Assembly (NCBI RefSeq): GCF_965638725.1
Contig: NC_134961.1
Coordinates: 3,906,001-3,970,000, forward strand
Reading direction: 5' to 3'
From: Aptenodytes patagonicus
Taxonomy: Eukaryota; Chordata; Aves; Sphenisciformes; Spheniscidae
DNA: 64,000 nucleotides
Shown: positions 37,146 through 48,381 of the stretch, in pieces
Layout: every line of letters begins with the position of its first letter
Numbering within the stretch: position 1 is the stretch's first letter
The notes under the pieces: model-generated
What the model was told of the DNA's origin: nothing
Database searches by the model: none
The model's input: the letters and a program-made list of their open reading frames with translations, nothing else
Program-made: the position numbers and the translations under genes

Positions 37146-39375
37146 CTAGGCTACCTTCATGTAGCAGTTGTCCTCCTGTGCAAAGGCTTGTACAAGTTTC
37201 ATTTTTTTCTCATTCTTCCTGTTGTTTTCCCTCAATAGTTCTACTGGTCTTTTTTTAAATGCAGGTGCCAGTCTGGAACCCTCACTGTGAATGGTGTGAG
37301 AATCAGGAGGACAGGAACTATCCACAAAAAGAGGACGTGACAACTTGTCTGAGACCAGGAGCTCTGCAGTTTTTCTTTCTAAGTTTAGCCCAATGCTGTC
37401 CAGCGATTCTTCTGGTAAGCTAGTTGCTGAGCCACACCTCCTGCCTACGGCATGCTTTATCACCTCTTTATTTTCCCCTGCATTTCCAAGTTTCCCCAAG
37501 TGGTTGTGCATGTGGCGCTGAAAGTCAGTATTTAGTCTGTTACTGCTGCTCTCTTGCGTTCCTTTACCAGTATAGTTAAAGCTGTTAGGTTTTGTCCCCT
37601 TTATAGTTCTTTCTCTGTTGTTAAAATCTTGACAGTTCAGCTCTAACAAATGCAACAGCTGTTCGTCTCTGCTGGTATTTTCATCTTTGCTATCACTAGA
37701 CAGCTCATTAGAGTTGATGATCCAAAGGCTGCCATCACTGGTCTGCGTGACATTCTCACTAGAGGCTAAACCTGGGACAATGCTGCAGTCAAAACCCTGT
37801 AGAATCAAACATACATGGCCATCTGCCCTCTGGTCAGGTTCACAGATTATAGTATCTGGAGGTGTTTCTCTCAGGTTGTTGTACAAAAGATGAATGAAGG
37901 GTTCATATAGTGTCCTAGAGATAACCTCGCTGTCATTGTCACAGTATATACCATTACATTTAACTGCATTATCAAAAGGTTGATAACCAGATGGTTGAGG
38001 TCCAGTGGGGCAAGAAATTATATTGGCGTTCTTTTGAACATTTTGGTATGTTACTTGCTTATGCATTTCTTCCTCTGGTAGGAAAGCTGAAGCACTGTCA
38101 TTTGCATGTGCAGAGAAAGATGGAAAATCAGTATGTTCTGAACAGATGTTTTGAAAATCAAGCTCAGTGCAGGGAGATCTGTAGTTGGTATAACATGTCT
38201 GATTGCTAGGGGGTCGATAAATTTGATCTCTGCAGCTAAGTTCTGGCGTCTCTGAAAACTGTGTCAAAGGTGGTGAGGAGCACACATTTTCAAAACACAG
38301 AGTCAGGCTACTGTTAGCCATAGATGGAGACATAAAGGTATCAAAGCTCTTATATGCAGAGCTACTTGGTTCCTTGAATGCAGACACAAGAATATCAAAG
38401 CTCTTGTATGCAGAACCACAGGGCTCCACGGATGGAGACATAAGGGTGTCACAGCTCTTGTAGACAGAACCACAGGGCTCCACGGATGGAGACATAAGGG
38501 TGTCACAGCTCTTGTAGGCAGAACCACAGGGCTCCACGGATGGAGACATAAGGGTGTCAAAGCTCTTATATGCAGAGCTACACAGCCCCATGGATGGAGA
38601 CACAAGCGTATCAAAACTCTTGTGTGCAGGGTTGCTTATTCTGTCTTTTTTGGTCCCAAAGGATGGTTTATTTGGAGATTCTTGGATCAGGACACATGAG
38701 TCATGCTGACTTTCAGAACTGCATGGAAAAAGGCTTTGATGAACCACATGTTGAAGATCTCTTGCATCCAGAGAAGCAGAATTTATACTGGAGCTCTGAT
38801 AGCCAGATTCAAAGGATTCTTCTGATTGTTCTGACTTCTTGCTGGCTGTACTACAATTGTAGTCATCTTGAGAGGCTTTGGTGAAAAGGGAGTCACTATG
38901 AGAAATATCACATGGCTGCTGACTCTGGGCTGCGCTTTCTTTTGGATTTCGCTGTGACGGATTTGCTGACTCAAGTTTCTCAAATGTTTTATTCTCACCT
39001 GTGCTGATGTCTGGGTCTTTATTGTCTTGCACGTTGTTTTCATCTGCCAGGAGCTCAATAAACATGCTAGCTAGTGCATCATTGTGTTCAGTGTGCTCTC
39101 TGAAAGCAATGACACTGCTCTCACAAGGCTCAAACATGGTGATCTGGTCACTAGTCTCCTCCTGGCTCTCAGCCTCAATGTCTGTTAAACATTCACAGAT
39201 TTCTATAGACTCTTCAACCACAATTGTCTCCGGGGTTAAAACTGCACTGCTGCCTTTTGGAAACCACTCTTCAGACTTGCTGTGGCAACTGCAACATTTC
39301 TCAACATTTCTGATGTTATCTTTTCCCTTGAAGTTTTGGCTTGGCAAACTTTGAGCCAGACAGTTCTTGCAACTT
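37146..39375 (-). CDS. IL4R: IL4R last exon: cytoplasmic signalling tail
   Basis: 2230 nt, residues 293-1035 plus TAG stop. It begins SCKNCLAQSLPS (human HWKNCLTKLLPC). It carries an acidic patch, SMFIELLADENN, serine-rich stretches, the 18-residue tandem array, GYQPFDNAV (human GYQEFVHAV) and a C-terminal CYMKVA. The acceptor is ACTTCCAAAAACAG at 39376-39377, a rather weak pyrimidine tract. The tail of about 770 residues is some 200 longer than in human IL4R. Confidence 0.95.
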
Positions 39376-42300
39376 CTGTTTTTGGAAGTCAAAAGGAAAG
39401 GACAGTTAAAGTTTATATAATAGGAAACTATTTTATGCTGTAAAGCAGAGGGTTTTTTTTTCCCCTTTATCTTACTTACATTTGGTTTTCCATATGACTC
39501 TGCTTTAAGTCATGGAAAGGGAACTTAATTTCATCAATGTAGCACAAAACTGAAAACTAATAAAGATACAAATGAGATTTAGGACACGTGAATTGTATTT
39601 AGTATCCCCTGCACTAGCCAGACAATAGCACTTATTACATATTCTACTTCTGGTGATCAGGAAAAGGTATTTTTTGCAAAGCCTTTAAATTACCTTGACA
39701 TTTTTTACGACCAAATGGCTCTTTGCTGGATTTGGGATTTGATCCCACCATTCTTTCTTCACTCTGCAAGAGAAGAATTAAAATTGTTTGCTTTGACTGC
39801 ATTTTGGCTTCATCAGTGTACACTTCCCTCTTCTGTTCTTCTCTCCCTCTTAGCCATCTGCATTGCAGCAACAGGAAGCGCTTGTTCTGTGCATCTCCAA
39901 GTGCTGCTTTTCATTAAACTAGTGCAAAGATGTTTATATGTTTGGTGCGTGACTGCTCTGCACAACCACAGTCACGTGTTCTTCTAATCATGTTTGAAAT
40001 GATGTGCGAAACAGATAGGATCCCACTTTCACCTTACCACTAAAAAAATTTAAAAAGAAATACAGATATTTAACCATCATTACTGGAATTCCAGCAAAGA
40101 CTGGGGTTCAAAACTGACAAACCCCGTAACTGCAGCCTGTTTTGGATGCTGTAACAAGCCCATTCTAGTAAGATTAATAAAGAATATTCAGTTATCTATT
40201 CAGAAAATGACAGCGTGCAACTGACTTGAGTTTATAAAACGTTTGCTCCTAGAGAGTGAGATAAAGGTGCTGAGGAAAAATAAAACATTAGATTCCTGTA
40301 CTACTAGACATTCAGCTAATCAATAGCAATACTGGTATGTGTGCAAACTGCTACTCTATAAAACCTGTGGACAGTATGACACTTACTTGGTAAAACAGAA
40401 GTAACAAATTACAGATACTGCCATGATCAGTATGCAGGATACGGGAACAGCCATCTGCAGAACGTCTTCAGCTGTTACTTGGTAATCTGTTAAACAAACA
40501 TATACATTTACATGTGTATGTGCATATAAATACAAGTACTGGGCAATACCAAATTCATTGCTCTTCTTTTGCACCTTAAAAAAATGCTCCTTTAGAGGAT
40601 GTAAAATAAGGCCTCCAGCAGATAAACAACAGAACATACACAGCTACCAGTGGTGACGGTGTGTAGCATGTCTGAAAGGTCAATGCAGGTACTGCAGTCA
40701 GTTACTCTGAGTGTTAGGAGTTGGGAGAGCCAACATGTACTGTGAGGCCATTTGTCAGCTCTCGGGGACAAACCTGTCACACAGTCCCTAAAATGGCATT
40801 ATCATCTCCATTGTAGTGCAGCTATGCTTCTTGTCCTCTCCGTTGCTCTGCAGAGATTTTTATAAACCCTCAGCCCTCTGATGGTTAAAGTATTGCTTAA
40901 TTTGCAGCCTAAATATCTCTTGTTCATTTATATCCACTTGCTCTTACGTCAATGTTGTTCTTTAGTTTAAACATCTCTTCTCCTTCCCTGGTGTCTACTT
41001 CATGAAATATTTATAGAGAATAAACACATTCCCTTTCAGCCTTTTTTTCCCACAAGGCTAAACAACCCAACTTCCCTTGGTCTTCTCTTCCTCAGTTTCC
41101 CCAGGAGTTGCCTTTTTACATTTAGTCTCTTTGGAAGCCTTTACAGATGTATCCACAATATATTCAAAAGGATGAAGATGATGATTCCATAACTCTCCTC
41201 TGAGAGGAGAGCAGCGGGGTATATATGATATGGTTTATAAAAATATACCATACTTTTATCAAGCTGCTATTTGTTACAATACTTACCGTAGTGAAATTCA
41301 ACTTCTTCACTCCATTCACTCCAGTACGCCGGGTAGTCTGTATAGTTACACCTTACACTTGCAACGTAATCATAGCCTCTCCTCAAGGAGCTTGCAGTAA
41401 TTTCAAAGCTTTTTGCTTGGTAGTTAATTGCTTTTACAGAAATCTGAAAAGAAAGTGAGAAAGTTCACTTTGGCTTCTTTATGAGGTGAAAGGTTAGTGA
41501 CAGCAATTAAACAACAATAGTGTTATGTGTTTCAGCAACCTTTCACAAATGGGCAAATGAATGACTGTATACCTTATCCGCTGTGTGTGATACTGCATTT
41601 TGTTGTCATGAGCGGGTGGTATTTGTGACATGCCACCGTGCATGTTCATCCCCTACCAGAGGAAGCCCAGCCCTAAAGTGCTGGATTGTTCAGGAGGGTG
41701 TCTGAAATGCCTCAAGTGTGCCAGAGTCATGAACAGCCTCCAGCTTCCTGACGTCTAAGGAGCAAATGAAGTTCAGGGAACAGAAGCATTGTATTTTCAA
41801 TCTCTGCCCTGTCTACTGTGAGCAGCAGACCATTTTGGGGTGGCAGTCAGAAGAGTTTCAGTCCTTTAAAGCCCAGCTGAATCACTTTGGGACAATGTGA
41901 CCTGTGGCAAGCGTGTGATCAGGAACATTGTGTGACTTGCCCTTGCTTGGCCCTTACGCCATTATTCATGAAATGGTTTCAAGACTTTTCAGAGGACTTT
42001 TTAAACCTGAAAGCTCCAGAGAGACAGAAAAATCAAGAGACTGGCTGTCTCTTACCTCTGTCGGGTGCTGCTTCCTCCAGTATTTCACTTCATAGATGAC
42101 CGGCTGTCCAGAGAGCATGGATGGAGGAGAGTAGCTCTCCTCCCAGCTCAGATTGAAATTACCATTTTCAACTTTCTCAATAGCAAGATTTTTGGGGGCC
42201 CTTGGTTTAACTGTATGTTAAAAAATACAATTAAGGAGAACATGGCAATGGGAAAGCACTGAGAAGCAGAGACACAAACATTCACCAGAGACCAGAATCT

Positions 42301-45300
42301 CATCGCAGTCAATGCATTTAGCCCTTTTCACTATGCTGTAGCATGAGGATATAGAGGCCAAAACAGAGCATACAAGGTATTCATTAACAAGCACTGAATC
42401 TTCAAGCTGGCTGAACAAACTGCAAGGTCAACCTTTTGGTGCACTGGACGCAGCTTTCAGCCTGGAAAAATGGGAACAACCTGCACCCTCACAATAGCAT
42501 GCTGTGCCATGGGGTAGGCACAGAGCTTCTGACAACTTTGCAGCCAGGCTGTCCTGGCTACCTGTCTCTTAGAAACTGATGCAGGCTCCTGCTTATTCTG
42601 CTGATAAGTAGCAGCGGCAATCAAGTATTCTGAAAAGAACCAGCTCATTGATGCAGATGAATGCCCACCTAAGGTATGTGAATGATATTCTCTGAGTGTT
42701 TGAGGTGACAAGTGTTACGAACAAGCACACTGTTCTAAACAAAGTAGGTGCAAAATAGAGAGACATAAACTGTATCTATGCTCTGTCCTGTGAAAGAGCG
42801 GAGTCATTAACTTTTTATCACTGGTTGTTATAATCCAACAGCAATTACTGTAAAAATCTCTGTTCAGGGGGATGATTCAACTAGCATGAAAAATCAGAGT
42901 ATGACAGAGACAGGAATGGAAGAAATTTCAGTACGGATAGCCTAGTATCTTTCTAGAAACTGGAAGTAGCACATTCCTCTTCATCCTTGAATTCTACTGC
43001 CACAAGTAAAATGCACGTCTAAGCCCCCAAACTGCTGCTGTCTGGCAGCTGAGAGGGTACAGCTAGAGGAAGAATCACTCTCTGCTTGCCCCATTACTTA
43101 TACTCTTTCCTTAAGAATCTACTCCAGAATCAGGTTTCTAAGCCAAATGGATTTTGCATTTAAGCCAGCATGGCACTTTTCACCTCTGGTAAGGAAAAAC
43201 TCTTCCAGTGAAATGAATGAGGAGTTAGTTAGGATTGCATAGCCTGGAACCAGATGTCCTGGTGACAAAGTAAACAGTTTCTTACCAACCAGGGCTGGTG
43301 TAACACTGTAATTCCACATATCAGTCCCATTGAACTGTAGAGCTAGTATATACGTGAGGCCTGATACAAAATAATCCGGATGTATTGTGCAAGCGCAGCT
43401 TAAACTGTCTTTTCCATTCTCAGGGACACACACACGATTTCTGAAAAACAGGCAGAAAATTATGTGATGTTTAGAGTGTGGCACACTATTTCTTGAAAAG
43501 GTGAAATCGAGCTTCCCAATGTGTAGAGCTAATCAAGTCTGAGGCAAACAAGCTCAGGTCCTAGAAACGTTTAGCCCAAACAAATCCAAACAAAAACTGA
43601 GCTCTCCCAAACAACACACCCTCCCCAAACACCCCTTGGATATCTGTATCACACAAATGAAAAACTTGACAGAAAGGCTAAGGATTGATCCCAACAGGAA
43701 AAATTAACACCCTTTGTCACACTTCAACATCTGAAGGAGCGGACTGACAGCTTGCTAGTACAGGAACGGTTTACTACAGTGTACATCTTTGGATGTCTGT
43801 GTGGAGAAATCATATGGAGAGGAACAGGAGAGTCCAGATGCATCTTCCTTTGTAGGAGATGACGACTGGCCCTGCTGCAGAACAGGGACAACAGTCTGTG
43901 CTTGAACAGAGTTAGACTGTACGCAGAGATAATCACCTGGGCTCCAGGGGAGAGTACCTTTGCTACAGACTGGTAAATTGGGTGAGATTTCTCCTGAAGG
44001 AGGTAAAATTTCTCGTGAAATGAAGGTTGGGTAAACTTATGAGAGCCCTACCACTCCTACAAGTAGGACTTGATCACTCCTCTGTACTAAGAGTGCAGAG
44101 AGGTCTGCAGAAGAGTAGACCACCAAACAGAGAGTGCTGTTAATTGCAGCAACCCATTTTCCTCCCGGCAAGAATAATAATCTGGATTACATTTTGTCCC
44201 ACACACCCACAGTAGAGGGAGGGAATCAAAGCTGATAATGGCTATAGGATATATGAAGTTCCAACAATGATAATGTAACACCTTATTAAACACTTACGGC
44301 AGAACAAAAAGTTCCTTCCAGTAGTAGAGCAGGAATTCTTTGGAGCAATTCGTTTGTGCAGGCACCTTCCAGTGACAAACCAGCTCTTTGTCATAGTCAC
44401 TGAAGCATGCAAATTCCTGTACATGTCCTGCAGCTATAACTAGGGAGAAGCAGCACACAATGAGAAGCAAGAGAATCAAAAGAATAAACTGGACTAAGCA
44501 GAAACATTAACTTTTCCATCTAAACAGAGTTACCAACCCCCTATAAATGAAGTGAAAGCATTGTTGTTTTTCGTGTTCTGGGTAAATGGAAAGAGATGCA
44601 TGTCACCAAACGTCTCCACCTTTCTGGAGACAACGTCTACGGTCTTGGAGAGGAAAAAGGTCTGCAGTAGTAATATTGAAATAGAAAGGCACAATTCATC
44701 CAACACAGTCTTCCAAGCATAGAAAATCTGATTCTGATAGCTCTATCTAAAACACATCAACATTTAATTATAAACCAGCATCATCCTATGTGTTAAATAC
44801 AAAAGCCAAAATGCAGATAATCAGAGTCAGACCAAGATCACTGCCTACAGGCATGTACTCGTGCTTTATCTACAATGGTTCTAAAGCTTCCCAAATGCAT
44901 GCTCTCTGCCTCCCAAGAGCAGTTCCCCATTGCCTAGAAGATCTTCCTGTCACAGGCTTTCTTCTAGTATGCACTTTTTCTTAATTTCACTCAGTATTTC
45001 CTGTTCTGTCTTTTACTTTTCATTGTTATGACAGTGTTCGGAGACCTGGAGAGACCGAGTCACATTGTTCCAGGCATTGAGAGGGTACAGAAAAGCCCAA
45101 AGTCTCTGCACTCCCAATGTTCGCCTTTACAATCTCTTTCACTGGCAGTATTTAAGAAAAAAATAGAAAACATCAGTCAAAATATCTTTGTTAGAATTGG
45201 AAAGGGAGATGGAATACACAATCCTCAGCATCACTTCCAGCCTCATTTTCCATTATTTCAATGCACTCCACATGACTGAAACAAGGAACAGAAGAGGAGG

Positions 45301-48300
45301 AGCTATGTGACAGTAAGGTCATGCTGTTATTAGGACTAACAGTGTGCCAAGCGTGGTACTGGAATGTGATAATTTCTAAATGAAGCAGTCAGAAATAGCT
45401 AATACTTTTATCATCCCAGACAATTCTTTGCCACCTTTGATGTTTCACTTCTCTGTTATTGGTAAAAATTAACAATATCTCCCTTTTCTTGCACAAGTTG
45501 TACAGATCTAAATACTTCTCTCCTGCTCTACATCTCAATTCGCTGTAAAAATTTAGAATAGCTTTGGCTGGTTTTTAGAATCCTATTAATTGATATTTTT
45601 CTGATAGTTTCCTAAGGGATTCTGCTAGAAGGTTTCCTGTGGCAATTATACAAGGGCCATATAAAGACACGATTTCATTTCTCTATAGTACGTACATAAT
45701 CTTGTTTACACGGCCCAGCACATTACTAACTCTCCATTCTTGTCATTTACATTGCAAATTCAAGATTAAGATGCCTACAATTCACATCCTGTAAGGTCTT
45801 TGTCCTTCAGCCACTGCTGCTTCACAGAGTTATTCTTTCCCATGGGTACCTAAGTTTCAGATTATTCCTCCCAAGCAAAACCTTTTGTTGTCAAAAATAC
45901 CTAATTTCATTTTATCCTTCCTACATTTCTACTTTTCTGTAGTCCACTTGTGTTATTTATTCTGACATAACTTCTGCATACTCTGATACAGTACCGTATC
46001 TACAAATGTAATAAACATGATGGTCAGATACGTTTTAGTGGACATGATACAGTACATACAATGGGATCTACCACCAGACCTTCTGGTACTTCAATAAAAA
46101 CCTGACTCAAAGAAACAACTGTTTAGTACTGTCAGTGTATGGCCTTTTACCCTCTTTAAAATCCACACATCACTTTCACTTGCCTTTCCAAAAGGCCTCC
46201 CACAAAACTTGACTACCAAGCAGTCCTGGATCACTTGAGCAAACTCAATAACCTTAGTGAGGCTCACTTATGCAAATGAGGATGTACGGCAATGTCAAGG
46301 AACCACTGAAAAATTCTGTAAAAATCATAATCTAAATTGTCTGGTATATTGACTGGTTATAAACCTAGAACTGACTGCAGCTCACAGTTTCATTAGTGTT
46401 CAAATATTTAGAAAATGTTTTGTTTTGTTTTAGTTACTAAGGCTAGATATTTATCTTGTAGATAAGAGCTATCACTCTCATATCCTTTCTGGGTGGCAGC
46501 ACCACATATAGTTCCCTTTTGTTCTGCATGGTCCCCAGTTCTTAAAAAAACCCCCAGGAATCATCAGAAGAGCAGCAAGTTAAAGATTAAACTTCTGCAA
46601 CACTGTAACAGTCACACTGCTCATTTATTTTAAAAGAACCATTATCTATTTATCCTGTTGCTGTTGTTTATATTTGGTTGCCATTTGTATTTTTGTTAGT
46701 TTCTTTTTTTTTCCACTTTAAGATGCATTTTTAAAAGAAGTACTAACATTTTAAGCCCTTTAAAGAATGTAATTATTTTTCAATGTGTTAATGATCTTAC
46801 TTTCAAGAATACTTCAATTAAATAAAGCTCTTCCTGCTGTGTTAAGCTATGATGATTAGCAGCTTTACTTTATCTTGCCTTTCAGCGTCCTCAAGTATTT
46901 TCAGAACTCTAAATTAGCTTCCGTATTCTTTTCCTGTGACCTTCTCCCTTTTCCACCTCTGGTACACCGTATTTTTTTTAAACCTCAGATATTTGAGAAT
47001 TTCCTTTTGAAACCACATACAGTACAGAGTTTGTTTTCAGTTCGTGTAGCTAAAAAGGGAACTGAAACATGGGATTTCTTTTTTAATCCTCAACTAGAAT
47101 ACCATGCTGAAGAAACTTAAAACATGTAGTTAACTCGGGGGGGGGGGATCTGTAAAATTAAACCTTGGTAAAGATCATTTACTGAAAATGTGGGACTACC
47201 TAGATCAGATGACCCAGCCAATGCATGCTTGCAAGCCTTGATCCTTCTCATTAATTCAAATTGCACTATTTCACAGTACATAAGAAAGTAGCTAATAAAC
47301 CTTCTTTTTTAGAGACAGGCTATTTTTAATTGTCTTTTAACTATTTTCGTTTGCTTTAAAAAAAAAAAAAAAGAAAACTAAAAAACTGTAGACTACTGTG
47401 GAACTACTTAATAACTACAGAAAGCAAAATGTAAGATTCTTTTTCCAGAGAATAAAAATGCATTGTTGGAAAACATGATTTTATATACCTAACTTTTCTT
47501 TATAATCAAATATCATAAAAGATACAAGGAAAAAAACATTTTCGTATTCAGCCCCTGCCAGTTGAACTTCAGAAAATAACCATCAGCTAACAAGCAGCAT
47601 TAAGACTTAACGCAGCTACACGTCCTGGCAGATCAAAAGAATGGTCTAGTGAAGAACACATAGGACATCACGTGGCAGTCACCTGCCCCTGCACAGGCAC
47701 AAGTCAGAGCACGTAATGTCTCACAGCAAGCGCCTGCAAAATTTGTTCAAATTCAGTCAACTACATTTTCCAACTTAGTAACTCTGCACACTTCAGAGAA
47801 CACAAATCGACAGATGCCCTTTAACAGTAGATCTACAGGCTCCATTTCATGAGCGTAGCTCCCTCAAGGTCCTGCATGGTGAACAGTGGCAGTTATGAAA
47901 ATAAGCAAATGAGAGACTAGTGCTTTCTCCTCTTATGGGGTTTCTACAGAGATGTTCCTGGGTTATTGCTGAGCACCTTGTTTGCAGCAAGGTGTCCAAC
48001 AGAGGTTAGATAATGGGGAAGCAGGGAGATGACTTTCCAAACCTCAGTTTCTCCTTCCTGCAAATTCCTATTTTTTCTTGCCCATATGGAAAAGGTCAAT
48101 AAAAAGAAAAAAATCTAAGAATTTATTCTAGTATTCTGATATTTCTGACATTTGAAGTTACACATTTTATATTAGTTAATTAATGGTAATAGTGTTGCCT
48201 ACTAGTCATGAGAAAATGCTGTCGATAAACACTTCAGTATAATAATTTAAAACATTGACAAACTTACCTTCATTTGTTGTATATGAAAAGAAAAGGATCC

Positions 48301-48346
48301 ACAGGGTATGCGGTGCAGCACTTGGGAGTCTTGCCATCATTGACAT
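37146..48346 (-). CDS. IL4R: Interleukin-4 receptor alpha chain (whole coding span, 9 coding exons)
   Basis: Type I cytokine receptor. By family knowledge it binds IL-4 with the common gamma chain, or IL-4/IL-13 with IL13RA1, and signals through JAK1 to STAT6 and IRS adaptors. Joined minus-strand exons: 48268-48346, 44298-44439, 43286-43440, 42056-42210, 41287-41443, 40387-40486, 39694-39763, 39480-39499, 37146-39375. All junctions are GT/AG and in phase, giving 3108 nt and 1035 residues plus stop (human IL4R is 825). Layout: signal peptide about 1-26, D1 about 27-125, D2 about 126-229 with WSEWS at 218-222, membrane helix about 238-261, Box1 WWDQIPNP at 268-275, an acidic patch about 346-366, a conserved SMFIELLADENN (human SLFLDLLGEENG) at 396-407, a six-unit tandem repeat at about 543-650, GYQPF at Y757 (equivalent to human GYQEF), and a terminal CYMKVA with Y1031 (human TYMRVS). 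The extra length over human is all in the tail. Confidence 0.96.
38304..38627 (-). repeat. In-frame 54-bp tandem array in the IL4R tail (6 units)
   Basis: Six consecutive 54-bp units, each encoding 18 residues. Order from the N-terminal side: AHKSFDTLVSPSMGLCSS, AYKSFDTLMSPSVEPCGS, AYKSCDTLMSPSVEPCGS, VYKSCDTLMSPSVEPCGS, AYKSFDILVSAFKEPSSS, AYKSFDTFMSPSMANSS. The tyrosine-position residues are H544, Y562, Y580, Y598, Y616 and Y634. Units 3 and 4 are almost identical at the DNA level, so at least part of the expansion is recent. Unit 1 is preceded by N-P and so aligns with human NPAYRSF. Confidence 0.95.
39480..39499 (-). CDS. IL4R: IL4R 20-nt micro-exon
   Basis: Without this exon the Box1 exon (phase 0 out) and the last exon (phase 2 in) do not join in frame. 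The 20 nt between TTAAAGCAG and GTAAGTAAG encode SHMENQ plus two bases, restoring the frame into ISCKNCL (human CPHWKNCL). It takes the place of the longer human segment GSQWEKRSRGQEPAKCP. The donor is excellent; the acceptor is acceptable. It is a prediction from phase and splice sites, not proven. Confidence 0.82.
39694..39763 (-). CDS. IL4R: IL4R exon: JAK1-binding Box1
   Basis: 70 nt encoding VKKEWWDQIPNPAKSHLVV then KNVK. It is nearly identical to human IKKEWWDQIPNPARSRLVA. Acceptor TTCTCTTGCAG, donor AAG|GTAATT; phase 2 in, phase 0 out. Confidence 0.96.
40387..40486 (-). CDS. IL4R: IL4R exon: transmembrane helix
   Basis: 100 nt encoding (D)YQVTAEDVLQMAVPVSCILI then MAVSVICYFCFTK. It parallels human LLLGVSVSCIVILAVCLLCY. 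Acceptor TTTAACAG, donor CCAA|GTAAGT; phase 1 in, phase 2 out. Confidence 0.95.
40850..41110 (-). mobile_element. Old degenerate CR1-like remnant
   Basis: Plus-strand text such as AAGGCTAAACAACCCAACTT followed by CCTTGGTCTTCTCTTCCTCA strongly resembles the diverged minus-strand image of the CR1 'GLFSLEKRR' region. It lies in the IL4R intron between the WSEWS and transmembrane exons. Edges are approximate. Confidence 0.45.
41287..41443 (-). CDS. IL4R: IL4R exon: ectodomain D2 with WSEWS box
   Basis: 157 nt encoding residues 178-229: ISVKAINYQAKSFEITASSL and onward to RCNYTDYPAYWSEWSEEVEF. WSEWS is at 218-222, and RCNYT...YW parallels human AQCYNTTWSEWS. Acceptor CTTTTCAG, donor ACG|GTAAGT; phase 0 in, phase 1 out. 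Confidence 0.96.
42056..42210 (-). CDS. IL4R: IL4R exon: ectodomain D2, first half
   Basis: 155 nt that begins (V)KPRAPKNLAIEKVENGNF, matching human VKPRAPGNLTV at the start of domain 2, and ends YEVKYWRKQHPTE before GTAAGA. Phase 1 in, phase 0 out. Confidence 0.96.
43286..43440 (-). CDS. IL4R: IL4R exon: ectodomain D1, second half
   Basis: 155 nt. It opens NRVCVPENGKDSLSCACTIH, matching human HTCIPENNGGAGCVCHLLM, and continues through LTYILALQFNGTDMWNYSVT to PALV. Sequons NGT and NYS are present. Acceptor TTTTTCAG, donor TTG|GTAAGA; phase 2 in, phase 1 out. Confidence 0.95.
44298..44439 (-). CDS. IL4R: IL4R exon: ectodomain D1, first half
   Basis: 142 nt encoding (V)IAAGHVQEFACFSDYDKELV, then CHWKVPAQTNC and YYWKELFVLP. 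It corresponds to human QEPTCVSDYMSISTCEWKMN and the following LLYQLVFL segment. Both characteristic cysteines are present. Acceptor CTTCTCCCTAG, donor CC|GTAAGT; phase 1 in, phase 2 out. Confidence 0.93.
44440..48267 (-). other. IL4R: Large first coding intron of IL4R
   Basis: A 3.8-kb intron between the signal-peptide exon and D1. It is AT-rich. The stretch at about 45.6-46.5 kb has scattered phrases that look like very old CR1/LINE sequence, but I cannot delimit an element. No exon is evident inside. Confidence 0.45.
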
Positions 48347-48381
48347 TGGCCAGGTTCAGTAGGACAAGTTGTGATGAAATT
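48268..48381 (-). CDS. IL4R: IL4R first coding exon (5' UTR tail plus signal peptide)
   Basis: Coding 48268-48346; 48347-48381 is 5' UTR after the acceptor GTTGGCAG. The peptide begins MSMMARLPSAAPHTLWILFF, with LWILFF as hydrophobic core, and ends before GTAAGT in phase 1. Three in-frame ATGs lie close together (48346, 48340, 48337). The third has the best context (A at -3, G at +4), so translation may really begin at MARLPSAAP; I gave the most upstream one. The upstream UTR exon is probably in the CpG island near 53.6 kb. Confidence 0.88.

Noticed and set aside
38303-38614. Repetitive 103-codon minus-strand frame overlapping the IL4R tail
   Set aside because: It is an alternative frame of the 54-bp tandem array, open only because each unit repeats the same stop-free sequence.
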